A DNA stretch of 6,707 nt from Clostridiales bacterium UBA6330 (GCA_002438075.1 DJSQ01000054.1:359-7065), one strand, 5' to 3'; positions 1 to 6,613 are shown, counted from the first letter of the stretch. The notes: generated by a model not told the origin, from the letters alone. Made by a program: numbers and translations.

Positions 1-141
1 GCAGGCGGGATCTCGGCACCCGAGTAAGGGCAAACATATATACAGCCTCCCAACGGGTGTCACTCAGAGCAACCGCCTTCGGCGTTCAGTCGACCCCCGA
101 AGGGGCGCCGGCAGGCGGGATTTCGGCATCCGCGCAGGGCT
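1..141 (+). repeat. Intergenic repeat, left copy, with a partial second unit
   Basis: This gene-free stretch contains a repeat unit whose relative lies inverted at the right window end. Bases 12-92 align with the reverse complement of about 6628-6707 at roughly three quarters identity by eye, with best-conserved blocks CTCGGCAC, GTAAGGG, TACAGCC, AACGGGTG and CAACCG. Inside the left copy, GCAGGCGGGATCTCGGCAC at base 1 recurs as GCAGGCGGGATTTCGGCAT at base 111, so the window probably starts within a tandem or composite array. Small hairpins are visible: CTCGG/CCGAG at 12-24, CGCC/GGCG at 74-84 and CCCC/GGGG at 95-105. No open frame with a ribosome site is credible here. It most likely is a dispersed intergenic repeat; whether it is mobile, an RNA element or a remnant cannot be told from one locus. 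Confidence 0.7.
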
Positions 142-167
142 TTTTAGTCAGCGGTTCCCCCAGCCTC

Positions 168-1277
168 TCACCCCTTATCGCGGTAGTAAGCCACGGTAAG
201 GTCGACCACCATGTTGTAGCTGCGGGTGCCCTCCTTCGAGCCCTGCGATTGCAGGTACGCGTTGTTGACCGATTCGCTCACGGTTGCGGCGGTGTTCTCC
301 TTGTACTTCTCAAAGAACGCCGAGTAAGCGCGCTCCTCCTGCCGCACGGTGGCGGGAAGCGAGCTCCAGACCTCACCGTAGGCGGTCCGATTCGCGCTGT
401 AGAGCGCCGAGGCAACGTATTCGTAAACGTTCAGCAAGCCGCTGTAGCGGATATAGGCATTGTCCGACTCCATGCAGACCAGAAACGCAATCATGTTTGC
501 CTCGTCCTCCCGCGCAACGCCGCGCTGGTGCGCCAGCTCGTGCGCCGCCGTGAAGGGGACCGTGTAGTCGGGGAAGTTGATGTTGATGTTCGCCTCGCCC
601 GTGAAGAAGGAGTAGACCCCCGTAATGTGCGTGTAGGACATCGCCTCGCTGAGCATCACGCGCTTGGTGCGGCTGTAGAAGTGGTCGGGGAAGTCGTGGG
701 TCTCGGTGTAGCGGTCGTAAGCCTCCATCAGAAGGCGGTTCATTTCGCTGTAGGAGAACGGCATGACCGACGAGGACTTGGACGAGGTGAAAATCAGATC
801 GTCCGAGACCGCAGCCAGCTCTGCGGAGAGAATGCGCGCCGTTGCCTCCAGCTCTGCGGCGGAAACGGGCTTGCGCTCCAGCCCCAGCTTTTTGTCCAGC
901 GTGGTGCCGTAGTACCCGGGGGCAAAGCAGAGGACGAACAGAATGCCGATGACGCACAGCACCGCCGCCAGCTTGCCCACGTAAACGCCCGCCGCGCGCC
1001 AGCTTTTGCTGTATTTCCGCACGGCAAGGAGAATCAGCACCGCGACAAGGACGGGCAGGGAGAGAATCAGAAATTCCGCGAGGGAAAAGGGAATCCAGAC
1101 CGTGAGAAACGAGAGCAATCTGCGTCCCCAAAGGCTCACGTGCGTGTTGAACCAATCCGAGAAGGCGGCACTGCGCGTGAAGAGAAAATAGAGCAGTCCG
1201 CAAACGGCAGAAACGCCGTAAATGATTTTGCAGGCAAGCGGCAGACGCGGCTTGTCGGAGGTTGGGTTACGGTTCAT
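168..1277 (-). CDS. DUF3810 family membrane protein with HExxH zinc-protease motif
   Basis: A 369-residue protein resembling the DUF3810 family, which is found in Firmicutes and Bacteroidetes and has no settled function. The N-terminal third holds three hydrophobic segments (about residues 17-34, 60-86 and 102-120), so it should sit in the cytoplasmic membrane. The rest is a soluble domain with the gluzincin-like motif HELAH at 246-250 followed by QRGVAREDEAN. His246, His250 and a downstream Glu (257 or 259) are plausible zinc ligands, with Glu247 as catalytic base; substrate unknown. The start is the ATG at 1277, with AAAGGAG six bases upstream; a TTG directly before it (1280) is less likely. 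The start lies inside the end of the upstream rluA-like gene (11-base overlap), which indicates translational coupling. Stop is TGA at 170-168. No clear terminator follows. Family assignment is fairly sure; protease activity is inferred from the motif only. Confidence 0.85.
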   Translation of the reverse strand: MNRNPTSDKPRLPLACKIIYGVSAVCGLLYFLFTRSAAFSDWFNTHVSLWGRRLLSFLTVWIPFSLAEFLILSLPVLVAVLILLAVRKYSKSWRAAGVYVGKLAAVLCVIGILFVLCFAPGYYGTTLDKKLGLERKPVSAAELEATARILSAELAAVSDDLIFTSSKSSSVMPFSYSEMNRLLMEAYDRYTETHDFPDHFYSRTKRVMLSEAMSYTHITGVYSFFTGEANININFPDYTVPFTAAHELAHQRGVAREDEANMIAFLVCMESDNAYIRYSGLLNVYEYVASALYSANRTAYGEVWSSLPATVRQEERAYSAFFEKYKENTAATVSESVNNAYLQSQGSKEGTRSYNMVVDLTVAYYRDKG

Positions 1278-2193
1278 CAAAGGCTCCTTTCAGATCGGGA
1301 AAAAGGGCACCGATCAGGTTGGAAAAATCATCGGGCAGGGGCGCGGTCAGGGTCAGGCGCTCGCCGCCTGAGGGATGCGGGAAGGAAAGCGACCTTGCGT
1401 GCAGGGCTTGCCTGCCGATGCGCGGGTCGGCGGTGCCGTAGAGCGTGTCGCCGACAATCGGACACCCGAGCGATGCAAAATGGACCCGCAATTGGTGCGT
1501 CCGCCCCGTCAGGGGTTTCGCTTCCACGAGCGCGTATCCGTCCCGCCGCGCAAGCACACGGTAGCGGGTGCGGGATGGCTCGGCATCGGGCGCATCGGGG
1601 GAGCAGACCTCCCGCACAATGATGCTCGCCGCCGAGCGGTGCAGGGGAAGGTTGATTTCCCCCTCGTCTGCCAAGCAGTCGCCCGAAAGGACCGCAAGGT
1701 AGGTCTTGTGAATTTCGCCCGCCTGCATGGATTTTGTCAGCCGCCCCGCCGCCAGCTTGTTCCGCGCCACCAACAGCAACCCGCTGGTTTCGCGGTCGAG
1801 ACGGTTGACGGGACGGAATACAAACGGGGTCGCATCGTTTCGGTAGCGGTACGCCAGCGCATTCGCCACCGTGTCGCGGTAGTGGTCGCGCGAGGGATGC
1901 GTGGGCATATTGCCGGACTTGGAGGGAACGACCAGATCGCCGTCCTCGTAGAGAATCGTGAGCGGCAGGTCGACCGCCTCGGGTCCCTGCGCGTCCTGCG
2001 GGTCGAGGAGCGAGAGCGTGAGCAAATCGCCCTCCCGCACCGTGGCGCGGACCGTCACGCGGGAGCCGTTCAGCAGAATTCCGTCCTCGCGGTATTTGAG
2101 ATATTTCAGCATTTTGGAGGACGGTTGAAGCAGCTCGGTGATCAGGAGCTTCACGGTCTTGCCGCTGTCCGCCGCCTTTACGGTGTATTGCAT
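1267..2193 (-). CDS. RluA-family RNA pseudouridine synthase
   Basis: A 308-residue enzyme expected to isomerise specific uridines to pseudouridine in rRNA or tRNA in the cytoplasm. Residues about 12-62 look like a degenerate S4-type RNA-binding region (LNGSRVTVRATVREGDLLTL). The catalytic domain (PseudoU_synth_2) follows, with VNRLDRETSG at 129-138 carrying the catalytic Asp133, KTYLAVLSG at 163-171, and GRTHQLRVHFASLGCPIVGD at 230-249. The usual first motif residue His (HRLD) is Asn here, as I recall for a number of clostridial relatives. Length is normal for the RluA/RluD group, but the target position (RluA, RluC, RluD or other) cannot be assigned. The ATG at 2193 is preferred because GGAG lies six bases upstream; an in-frame TTG at 2223 has no such site. 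It has a strong upstream promoter (2254-2282) and its end overlaps the DUF3810 gene. Confidence 0.93.
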   Translation of the reverse strand: MQYTVKAADSGKTVKLLITELLQPSSKMLKYLKYREDGILLNGSRVTVRATVREGDLLTLSLLDPQDAQGPEAVDLPLTILYEDGDLVVPSKSGNMPTHPSRDHYRDTVANALAYRYRNDATPFVFRPVNRLDRETSGLLLVARNKLAAGRLTKSMQAGEIHKTYLAVLSGDCLADEGEINLPLHRSAASIIVREVCSPDAPDAEPSRTRYRVLARRDGYALVEAKPLTGRTHQLRVHFASLGCPIVGDTLYGTADPRIGRQALHARSLSFPHPSGGERLTLTAPLPDDFSNLIGALFPDLKGAFDEP

Positions 2194-2205
2194 GGCGTTC
2201 TCCGT

Positions 2206-2245
2206 CGGAATCGGATTCCGCAACTTTGTCTGCGGATTCCGTAAC
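2206..2245 (-). repeat. CGGAAT inverted and direct repeats in the rluA-like leader
   Basis: CGGAAT-CGG-ATTCCG forms a short perfect inverted repeat at 2206-2220, directly upstream of the ribosome site of the rluA-like gene (GGAG at 2203-2200). A 13-base direct repeat, CGGATTCCGCAAC at 2212-2224 and CGGATTCCGTAAC at 2233-2245, differs at one base and has a 21-base period. All of this lies in the predicted untranslated leader of about 54 bases. It could be a small leader hairpin or a protein site; chance is possible. Confidence 0.4.
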
Positions 2246-2253
2246 TACATACT

Positions 2254-2282
2254 ATTATACCATTTTTGTTTGCATTTTACAA
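2254..2282 (-). promoter_or_regulatory. Sigma-A promoter for the rluA-like/DUF3810 operon
   Basis: Read on the minus strand, TTGTAA (2282-2277) is followed after 17 bases by a perfect TATAAT (2259-2254), and the -10 box has the TG extension (TGGTATAAT). Transcription would begin near 2247, giving a leader of about 54 bases before the ATG at 2193. No other promoter is seen for the downstream DUF3810 gene, so it should drive both genes. Confidence 0.8.
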
Positions 2283-2333
2283 GGGAGGAGGCGGGAAAGA
2301 ATGGAAAGTTATTGTGAATTTTTGAAAAAAGGC

Positions 2334-2362
2334 TTGCGGGAACGGGCGGGATGTGATACAAT
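2334..2362 (+). promoter_or_regulatory. Probable sigma-A promoter for the LRR lipoprotein gene
   Basis: TTGCGG at 2334-2339 is followed after 17 bases by TACAAT at 2357-2362 with a TG extension (TGATACAAT). The -35 is weak, but the extended -10 compensates. Transcription should start around 2369, which excludes translation from upstream in-frame codons at 2226 and 2301. This promoter is back-to-back with the leftward one, with about 50 bases between the two -35 boxes. Confidence 0.65.
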
Positions 2363-2396
2363 ATCAGCAAAGAAAGATAACGGAGAAAAAACGAAA

Positions 2397-3812
2397 ATGA
2401 AGCAAAACCGGTTGATATGGACAGGCGCATTGCTTGCCGCCGCGGTCCTGCTCTCCGCCTGTGCGGGGAAGCCGAAGGACCCGCCGACCTCCTCGGGGAC
2501 CCAAGAGGAGACCGAAGCCCCTGCGGGCACGGTTGATACCTCGCCCGAGACAGAGGACCCGATGGATTACGAGGCGCTCGGCAAGGTACCCTTTGCAAAT
2601 CTGGAGGCATCGGCGGAGAGCGACTTCACCGTTGAAGCGGGCGCGAGTGGCGTGACCGTGACCGCCTATATCGGAACGGGCGAGCGGGTGCGCATCCCCG
2701 ACTTCATCGGGGGGAAGCCCGTGGTCGCGGTGGCGGACGGTGCCTTTCGCGGAAAGTCGGGCATCAAGGTGCTGTGGATTCCCGACAGCGTGACCACCTT
2801 CGGGCGCAATATTCTGGTCGGAACCGCCTCGCTCTACGCCCTGCATACCCCGCTTCCCGCAGAGGAGGGAAAGCAATTCCTCGGCTGGCTGTTCGGCGCG
2901 GAAAGCTACGAGCGGAACAACGTGGAGGACCTGCGCCGCATCGACTTTCTGGAAATCGGCGGGACCCCGACCGAATTGCCCGCCTATGCGCTGTACGATT
3001 GCAACGATTTGGTCACGGTCCGTCTGCCCGAAACGGTGACGGCAATCGGAGGCTGGGCGCTTGCCCGTTGCGCATCGCTGAAGCAGGTCAACCTCTCCCG
3101 CGTGACGCAGGTCGGGGAGGGCGCGCTGGTTGGGTGTACGTCACTTGCCGAGGTCGCGCTTCCCGCGCTGGAGCACATCGGGCGCGAGGCGCTGGGCGCC
3201 TGCAACGGTCTGCGTCGCTTGACCCTGCCGTTTGTGGGGGAGAGCCGCACCGAAAACCGCTTTCTCGGCTGGCTGTTCGGTGCGCGGACCGCGCTTGAAG
3301 CCGAGGGGCTTTACCCGAGCGGACTGCGCGAGGTTGTTCTCACCGATGGGACCGTCCCGCTTGCCGATTACGCCTTCTATGCCGCAACCATGCGGTCGGT
3401 AACGGTCGGCACGGGCGCAACCGAGGTCGGGGTCCGCGCGTTCGGCGGCTGTAGCAACCTGCGCGAGGTCTCGCTCCCTGCGGGCATCACGGCGGTTCGG
3501 GAGCACGCCTTCTCGGAATGCACGGCGCTTCGGACCGTGACCCTGCCCGAGGGGGTGACCGCGCTCGGAATCAACGCATTCCTCGGCTGTACGGCGCTGG
3601 AGACCGTGACCCTGCCGCAAACGCTTGAGAGTCTGCCGAGCGGTACGTTCCTCGGCTGTCGCGGACTGAAAAGCGTTGATTTGGGCGGTGTGCGCGCGGT
3701 CGGGGTCAATGCCTTCCGCGGCTGTGACGCGCTGGAGACGGTCAACGCGGCGGGGGATGTCTCCTTTGCCGAGGGGAACGACCGCGCCGAAGCCCTTGTC
3801 GGGGAAAATTGA
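2397..3812 (+). CDS. BspA-like leucine-rich-repeat surface lipoprotein
   Basis: A 471-residue predicted lipoprotein. It begins with a basic stretch (MKQNR), a hydrophobic core and the lipobox LSAC, so Cys22 should be lipidated and the protein anchored outside the membrane. A low-complexity Pro/Thr/Glu linker covers about 25-55. From about 80 to 455 it consists of LRR_5 (BspA-type) repeats of the pattern VTLPEGVTALGxxAFxGCxxL, most regular at 340-450. Two units carry an inserted FLGWLFGA segment (161-168 and 289-296) where the regular repeat is interrupted. BspA-like proteins generally mediate binding to proteins or surfaces; the ligand here is unknown. No cell-wall sorting signal or dockerin is present. 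The start at 2397 is set by the signal peptide and by GGAG 11 bases upstream; the spacing is a little long. No terminator is seen before the next gene. Confidence 0.88.
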   Translation: MKQNRLIWTGALLAAAVLLSACAGKPKDPPTSSGTQEETEAPAGTVDTSPETEDPMDYEALGKVPFANLEASAESDFTVEAGASGVTVTAYIGTGERVRIPDFIGGKPVVAVADGAFRGKSGIKVLWIPDSVTTFGRNILVGTASLYALHTPLPAEEGKQFLGWLFGAESYERNNVEDLRRIDFLEIGGTPTELPAYALYDCNDLVTVRLPETVTAIGGWALARCASLKQVNLSRVTQVGEGALVGCTSLAEVALPALEHIGREALGACNGLRRLTLPFVGESRTENRFLGWLFGARTALEAEGLYPSGLREVVLTDGTVPLADYAFYAATMRSVTVGTGATEVGVRAFGGCSNLREVSLPAGITAVREHAFSECTALRTVTLPEGVTALGINAFLGCTALETVTLPQTLESLPSGTFLGCRGLKSVDLGGVRAVGVNAFRGCDALETVNAAGDVSFAEGNDRAEALVGEN

Positions 3813-3872
3813 GAGTGGAGCCGAAATTCAAGATAAAGTATCCGATTTTCTATGGCTTTTGATGTTCGATTA

Positions 3873-3881
3873 TGCTATACT
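3873..3881 (+). promoter_or_regulatory. Possible extended -10 promoter for the GH20 gene
   Basis: TGCTATACT at 3873-3881 is a good extended -10 element (TGnTATAAT type) 30 bases before the GH20 start. No recognisable -35 box lies 16-18 bases upstream (TGGCTT at 3853-3858 is a poor match). The surrounding 98-base gap is clearly AT-richer than the genes. It may act alone or supplement read-through from the lipoprotein gene. Confidence 0.45.
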
Positions 3882-3910
3882 GCATTTGATTTTTGAGAAG
3901 GAGAATTGCT

Positions 3911-5779
3911 ATGACAACCATTCGTTTTACCGACCTGCCCGAAGCCCTGCGGAGCCCCGCAAAGGAGTATTGTGCCGACATCGGTCTGACCGTTTCGGAC
4001 ACGGACGGCGTGCAGGTGTCCTGCCGCGCGGGGGACTGCCTCGCGGTGGAGGGAACCTCCGAGCGCGTGACGCTGACCTACCGCAAAACCTGCGAGCTCT
4101 TCCGTGCGCTCAGCTACCTGCCCACGTTCCTGACCGATGGCAAGCCCGTGCGCGAAACGGCGCGCTACCGCCTGCTCTCCTATATGGGCGACTGCTCCCG
4201 CAACGCGGTGTTCAATATCCCGTTTGCAAAGCAGATGATCCGCTACCTTGCGGGCATGGGCTATGATTCCATGATGCTTTACACCGAGGATACCTACGAA
4301 TTGCCGAACTACCCCTATTTCGGTCATATGCGCGGCAGATTCACCGCCGCAGAGCTGCGGGAGCTGGATGACTATGCCTATAGCTTCGGTCTGGAGCTGA
4401 TTCCCTGCGTGCAGTCGCTGGCGCATCTGGCAACGGCTCTGCGCTGGCCCGATTTCGCGGGCTACACCGATACGGGCGATATCCTGATGGTCGGGGACGA
4501 GCGGACCTACCGCTTTATCGAGGCGGTGCTCCGTCAGATGGCTTCCTGCTTCCGCTCGCGCCGCATCAACCTCGGCATGGACGAGGCACATATGATCGGT
4601 TGCGGCGAATACCTCAAGCGCAACGGCTACAAAAAGCCCTCCGATATCATGCTGGAGCATCTGGGGCGCGTGGTGGCGCTCTGCCGCGAGGTCGGCTTCC
4701 GCCCGATGATTTGGAGCGATATGTTCTTCCGCATGGCGTTTGACGGGCGGTATTACACCGATAAGGGCGAGGTCCCGCAGGATGTGGTCGACCGCGTTCC
4801 CGAGGGACTGGGGCTGATTTACTGGGATTATTACACCACCAATCCCGCTCTGTGCGACCACATGATGATGTGCCACAAGAAGTTCCACAACCCCGTGCTG
4901 TTTGCGGGCGGTGCATGGAAATGGCACGGCTTCGGCGCGCATAACGCATTCTCGCTCAAATCCTCCGAAATTCAGCTGGACACCTGCGAGAAATACGGCG
5001 TGGATGAGATTCTGGTCACGGGCTGGGGCGATGACGGCGGAGAGGCGGCGCAGGTGTCGAACCTTGCGTCCATCCTGTACTTTGCCGAGCGTTGCTACCA
5101 CGGCAAGACCGATCGCGCATGGCTGGATGTCCGTTCGCGGCAGTGCTTCCTGACCCCGATTGAGGACCTCTTGGCGTTTGATTTGCCCAATTCGCTCCCC
5201 GAATGCTCGGCGGATGTGACAGATGACGTGATGGCACCCGCGAAGGACCTGTTCTTCAACGACCCGCTGGAGCGGCTGTGCGATTGCCACATGGTCCGCG
5301 AGACGGTTGGGAAGGAGTACCACGTCCGCGCGGAGCGGCTCCTGTCGCTGGCGGGCAACGAAAAATTCGGCTACGGCTTCGAGGCGCTCGGCAGACTTTG
5401 CGAAATGCTGGAGCTGAAGGCGACCTTGGGCTGGCAGCTGTACGACGCATACAGAACGGGGGACCGTGCCGAATTGGGACGGTTGGCGCAGGAGGTCATT
5501 CCCGAAATTCTGGAGCGGACCGAGCGCTTCCTCGTTGCATTCCGCAAGCAGTGGTATCACGAGAACAAGACCTTCGGCTTCTCCGCACAGGAAATCCGCA
5601 TCGGCGGACTGAAGGAGCGCCTGCGTTCGGCGGCTCTGCGCGTGGAGGACTACCTCGCGGGCGGGTGTGACCGCATCGAGGAGCTGGAGTCGGCTCCGCT
5701 TCCGATGGACAAGAATCGGAACGGGGAATATGCAAGTCATTTCGGCTGGCATCGCGTGGTCGCCCCGGGGCTTCTGTAA
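3911..5779 (+). CDS. Glycoside hydrolase family 20, cytoplasmic beta-N-acetylhexosaminidase-like
   Basis: A 622-residue enzyme of the GH20 type, expected to release terminal GlcNAc or GalNAc from short glycans. Residues 1-80 form a small alpha/beta N-terminal region. The catalytic barrel starts near YRLLSYMGDCSRN (86-98) and includes MMLYTEDTYELPNYPYFGHM (121-140), NLGMDEAHMIG (220-230) with the Asp224-Glu225 pair used in substrate-assisted catalysis, MIWSDMFFR (266-274), YWDYY (304-308), GAWKWHGFG (334-342) and VTGWGDDGGE (369-378), whose aromatics would line the -1 site. A helical C-terminal region (about 430-600) completes the long form known from Gram-positive GH20C enzymes of about 620 residues. 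There is no signal peptide or membrane segment, so it should act on imported oligosaccharides. The ATG at 3911 has AAGGAG seven bases upstream; the TTG at 3893 lies before that site. It sits 98 bases after the lipoprotein gene. Linkage preference cannot be read from sequence. Confidence 0.88.
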   Translation: MTTIRFTDLPEALRSPAKEYCADIGLTVSDTDGVQVSCRAGDCLAVEGTSERVTLTYRKTCELFRALSYLPTFLTDGKPVRETARYRLLSYMGDCSRNAVFNIPFAKQMIRYLAGMGYDSMMLYTEDTYELPNYPYFGHMRGRFTAAELRELDDYAYSFGLELIPCVQSLAHLATALRWPDFAGYTDTGDILMVGDERTYRFIEAVLRQMASCFRSRRINLGMDEAHMIGCGEYLKRNGYKKPSDIMLEHLGRVVALCREVGFRPMIWSDMFFRMAFDGRYYTDKGEVPQDVVDRVPEGLGLIYWDYYTTNPALCDHMMMCHKKFHNPVLFAGGAWKWHGFGAHNAFSLKSSEIQLDTCEKYGVDEILVTGWGDDGGEAAQVSNLASILYFAERCYHGKTDRAWLDVRSRQCFLTPIEDLLAFDLPNSLPECSADVTDDVMAPAKDLFFNDPLERLCDCHMVRETVGKEYHVRAERLLSLAGNEKFGYGFEALGRLCEMLELKATLGWQLYDAYRTGDRAELGRLAQEVIPEILERTERFLVAFRKQWYHENKTFGFSAQEIRIGGLKERLRSAALRVEDYLAGGCDRIEELESAPLPMDKNRNGEYASHFGWHRVVAPGLL

Positions 5780-5827
5780 AATTCTCTGTCTTGCTAAAAC
5801 GTCCTCCGTTTCCTGCCTGTGATTTTG

Positions 5828-5838
5828 TACAGACTGTA
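5828..5838. promoter_or_regulatory. Small palindrome TACAGACTGTA, possible operator
   Basis: TACAG-A-CTGTA is a perfect 5-bp inverted repeat around one base, 50 bases upstream of the TetR gene's -35 box. Its ACAG/CTGT half-sites recur within that promoter (5891-5908). A binding site for the neighbouring TetR protein is conceivable, but short palindromes occur by chance. Confidence 0.25.
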
Positions 5839-5842
5839 AATG

Positions 5843-5871
5843 GACGGTAAAAAGCGTAAACTTTTTTCGTC
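5843..5871 (+). terminator. Weak hairpin after the GH20 gene, possible terminator
   Basis: AAAAAG (5849-5854) can pair with CTTTTT (5861-5866) around a six-base loop, and GAC/GTC plus a G-C pair can extend the stem with a mismatch and a bulge. It lies between the GH20 stop and the TetR promoter. The stem is mostly A-T pairs and no separate T tract follows, so termination is uncertain. Confidence 0.25.
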
Positions 5872-5887
5872 GCTTTCCGATTAACGG

Positions 5888-5916
5888 TTGACAGAATCCG
5901 ACATCTGTGTTATAAT
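5888..5916 (+). promoter_or_regulatory. Consensus sigma-A promoter of the TetR-type gene
   Basis: TTGACA at 5888-5893 and TATAAT at 5911-5916 are both perfect consensus hexamers separated by exactly 17 bases. Transcription would start near 5923, about 28 bases before the ATG. The spacer holds an inverted repeat, ACAGA (5891-5895) and TCTGT (5904-5908). An 11-base direct repeat, CTGTGTTATAA (5905-5915) and CTGTGTAATAA (5920-5930), covers the -10 box and the start site. A repressor binding there would block transcription, which fits self-control by the TetR protein, but this is inference. Confidence 0.9.
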
Positions 5917-5950
5917 CTCCTGTGTAATAAAAATCGGGGAGGATTTTGTT

Positions 5951-6526
5951 ATGGCGAGAAAACAAAAGTTTGAGGGCGGAACAAAGAACAGGATCATCGA
6001 GGTAGGTTGCAAAATGTTCCTGGAGAACGGATTCGACGGAACGGGTATCCGTGCGGTAATGGAGCGCGTCGGTGCCGACGTCGGTGTTTTCTACTACTAC
6101 TTCAACACCAAGGACGACCTGTTCAGCGATGTGTTGGAGCGGTTGATGGAGCCGTACAAGCCCACGTTCGAGCAGATGGTGGAGGACGCAAAAGCCGATC
6201 CCTTTGCGGAGCTTTTCCGTTTCTTCAATTATTTGCAGGAAGCCGCAATTGACTTCCGCACCAAGTACGGTGAAAATCTGCATCGCTCGGTCCATTGGTC
6301 GATTTGCGCGCACGCGCTGGCAACCGTGGAGCCCTATGTGGAGGAGATCATTTCCATGATTGTGGAAAACGGCGCAACGCCCGTGATGGATATCCACACC
6401 TCGGCAATCTATCTCACGCACGCAATCGGAAGCTGCTATCTCAGCGAGGATACCGCGTGGCTGAACGTTGCAAAGCCGCAGATTGCAAAGTCGGTTGAGG
6501 TCCTGATGGGACTGAACGCACAATAA
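5951..6526 (+). CDS. TetR/AcrR-family transcriptional regulator
   Basis: A 191-residue DNA-binding regulator. Residues about 12-58 form the TetR_N domain: helix 1 (NRIIEVGCKMFLENGFDGTG), then the helix-turn-helix IRAVMERVGADVGVFYYYFNTKDDLF, with the family's typical G-x-FYYYF-x-TKDDLF ending. The remainder is an all-helical effector and dimer domain, which is too variable to predict the ligand. Length is typical for the family. The start at 5951 is fixed by GGGGAGGA seven bases upstream and by the promoter; an in-frame start at 5888 would lie on the -35 box itself. It is apparently transcribed alone. No transporter or enzyme gene is divergent or directly downstream inside the window, so the regulated target may be itself, the GH20 gene or something further away. 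Stop is TAA at 6524. Confidence 0.93.
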   Translation: MARKQKFEGGTKNRIIEVGCKMFLENGFDGTGIRAVMERVGADVGVFYYYFNTKDDLFSDVLERLMEPYKPTFEQMVEDAKADPFAELFRFFNYLQEAAIDFRTKYGENLHRSVHWSICAHALATVEPYVEEIISMIVENGATPVMDIHTSAIYLTHAIGSCYLSEDTAWLNVAKPQIAKSVEVLMGLNAQ

Positions 6527-6544
6527 AGCCCAAAACAAACCAAA

Positions 6545-6589
6545 CACCGCACGGGTCGTTTCCAACAGTTGGAAACGACCCGTGCGGTG
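6545..6589. terminator. 22-bp perfect inverted repeat, probable terminator hairpin
   Basis: Bases 6545-6566 and 6568-6589 are exact reverse complements around a single base (6567), giving a very stable hairpin with GC-rich outer stem and a CAAC/GTTG tip. On the plus strand it follows the TetR gene by 18 bases, but only CTGTGCAAAGGGG comes before a short TTTT at 6604-6607. On the minus strand it is followed at once by a U-rich run (TTTGGTTTGTTTT). It therefore fits best as a bidirectional terminator, stronger for leftward transcription from a gene beyond the window. An outer pair AAAGCCC (6525-6531) and GGGCTTT (6600-6606) could enclose it. Confidence 0.7.
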
Positions 6590-6613
6590 CTGTGCAAAGG
6601 GGCTTTTGTTCAT

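Noticed and set aside
57..1622. A long plus-strand open frame opposite the DUF3810 and rluA-like genes
   Set aside because: It begins inside the left repeat and runs antisense across two recognisable genes; it is Arg/Gly/Ala/Val-rich with no domain motif.
2301..2396. In-frame ATG at 2301 with a purine-rich AAGGGAGGAG upstream, as an alternative lipoprotein start
   Set aside because: It would place 32 residues ahead of a clear lipoprotein signal peptide, and it lies upstream of the predicted promoter -10 box at 2357-2362.
3813..3910. A terminator between the lipoprotein and GH20 genes
   Set aside because: No GC-rich hairpin followed by a T run can be drawn; the gap holds only an extended -10 element and the ribosome site.
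168..6526. A defence, toxin-antitoxin, CRISPR or phage system
   Set aside because: All five genes fall in familiar families with ordinary chromosomal roles; no repeat-spacer array, nuclease, integrase or small toxin-like frame was seen.
3875..6613. A 912-codon open frame on the minus strand, opposite the GH20 and TetR genes
   Set aside because: It spans two well-supported plus-strand genes and their intergenic region, has no family motif I recognise, and its residue mix (many His, Gln, Arg, Val) is that of an antisense shadow in GC-rich, codon-biased DNA.
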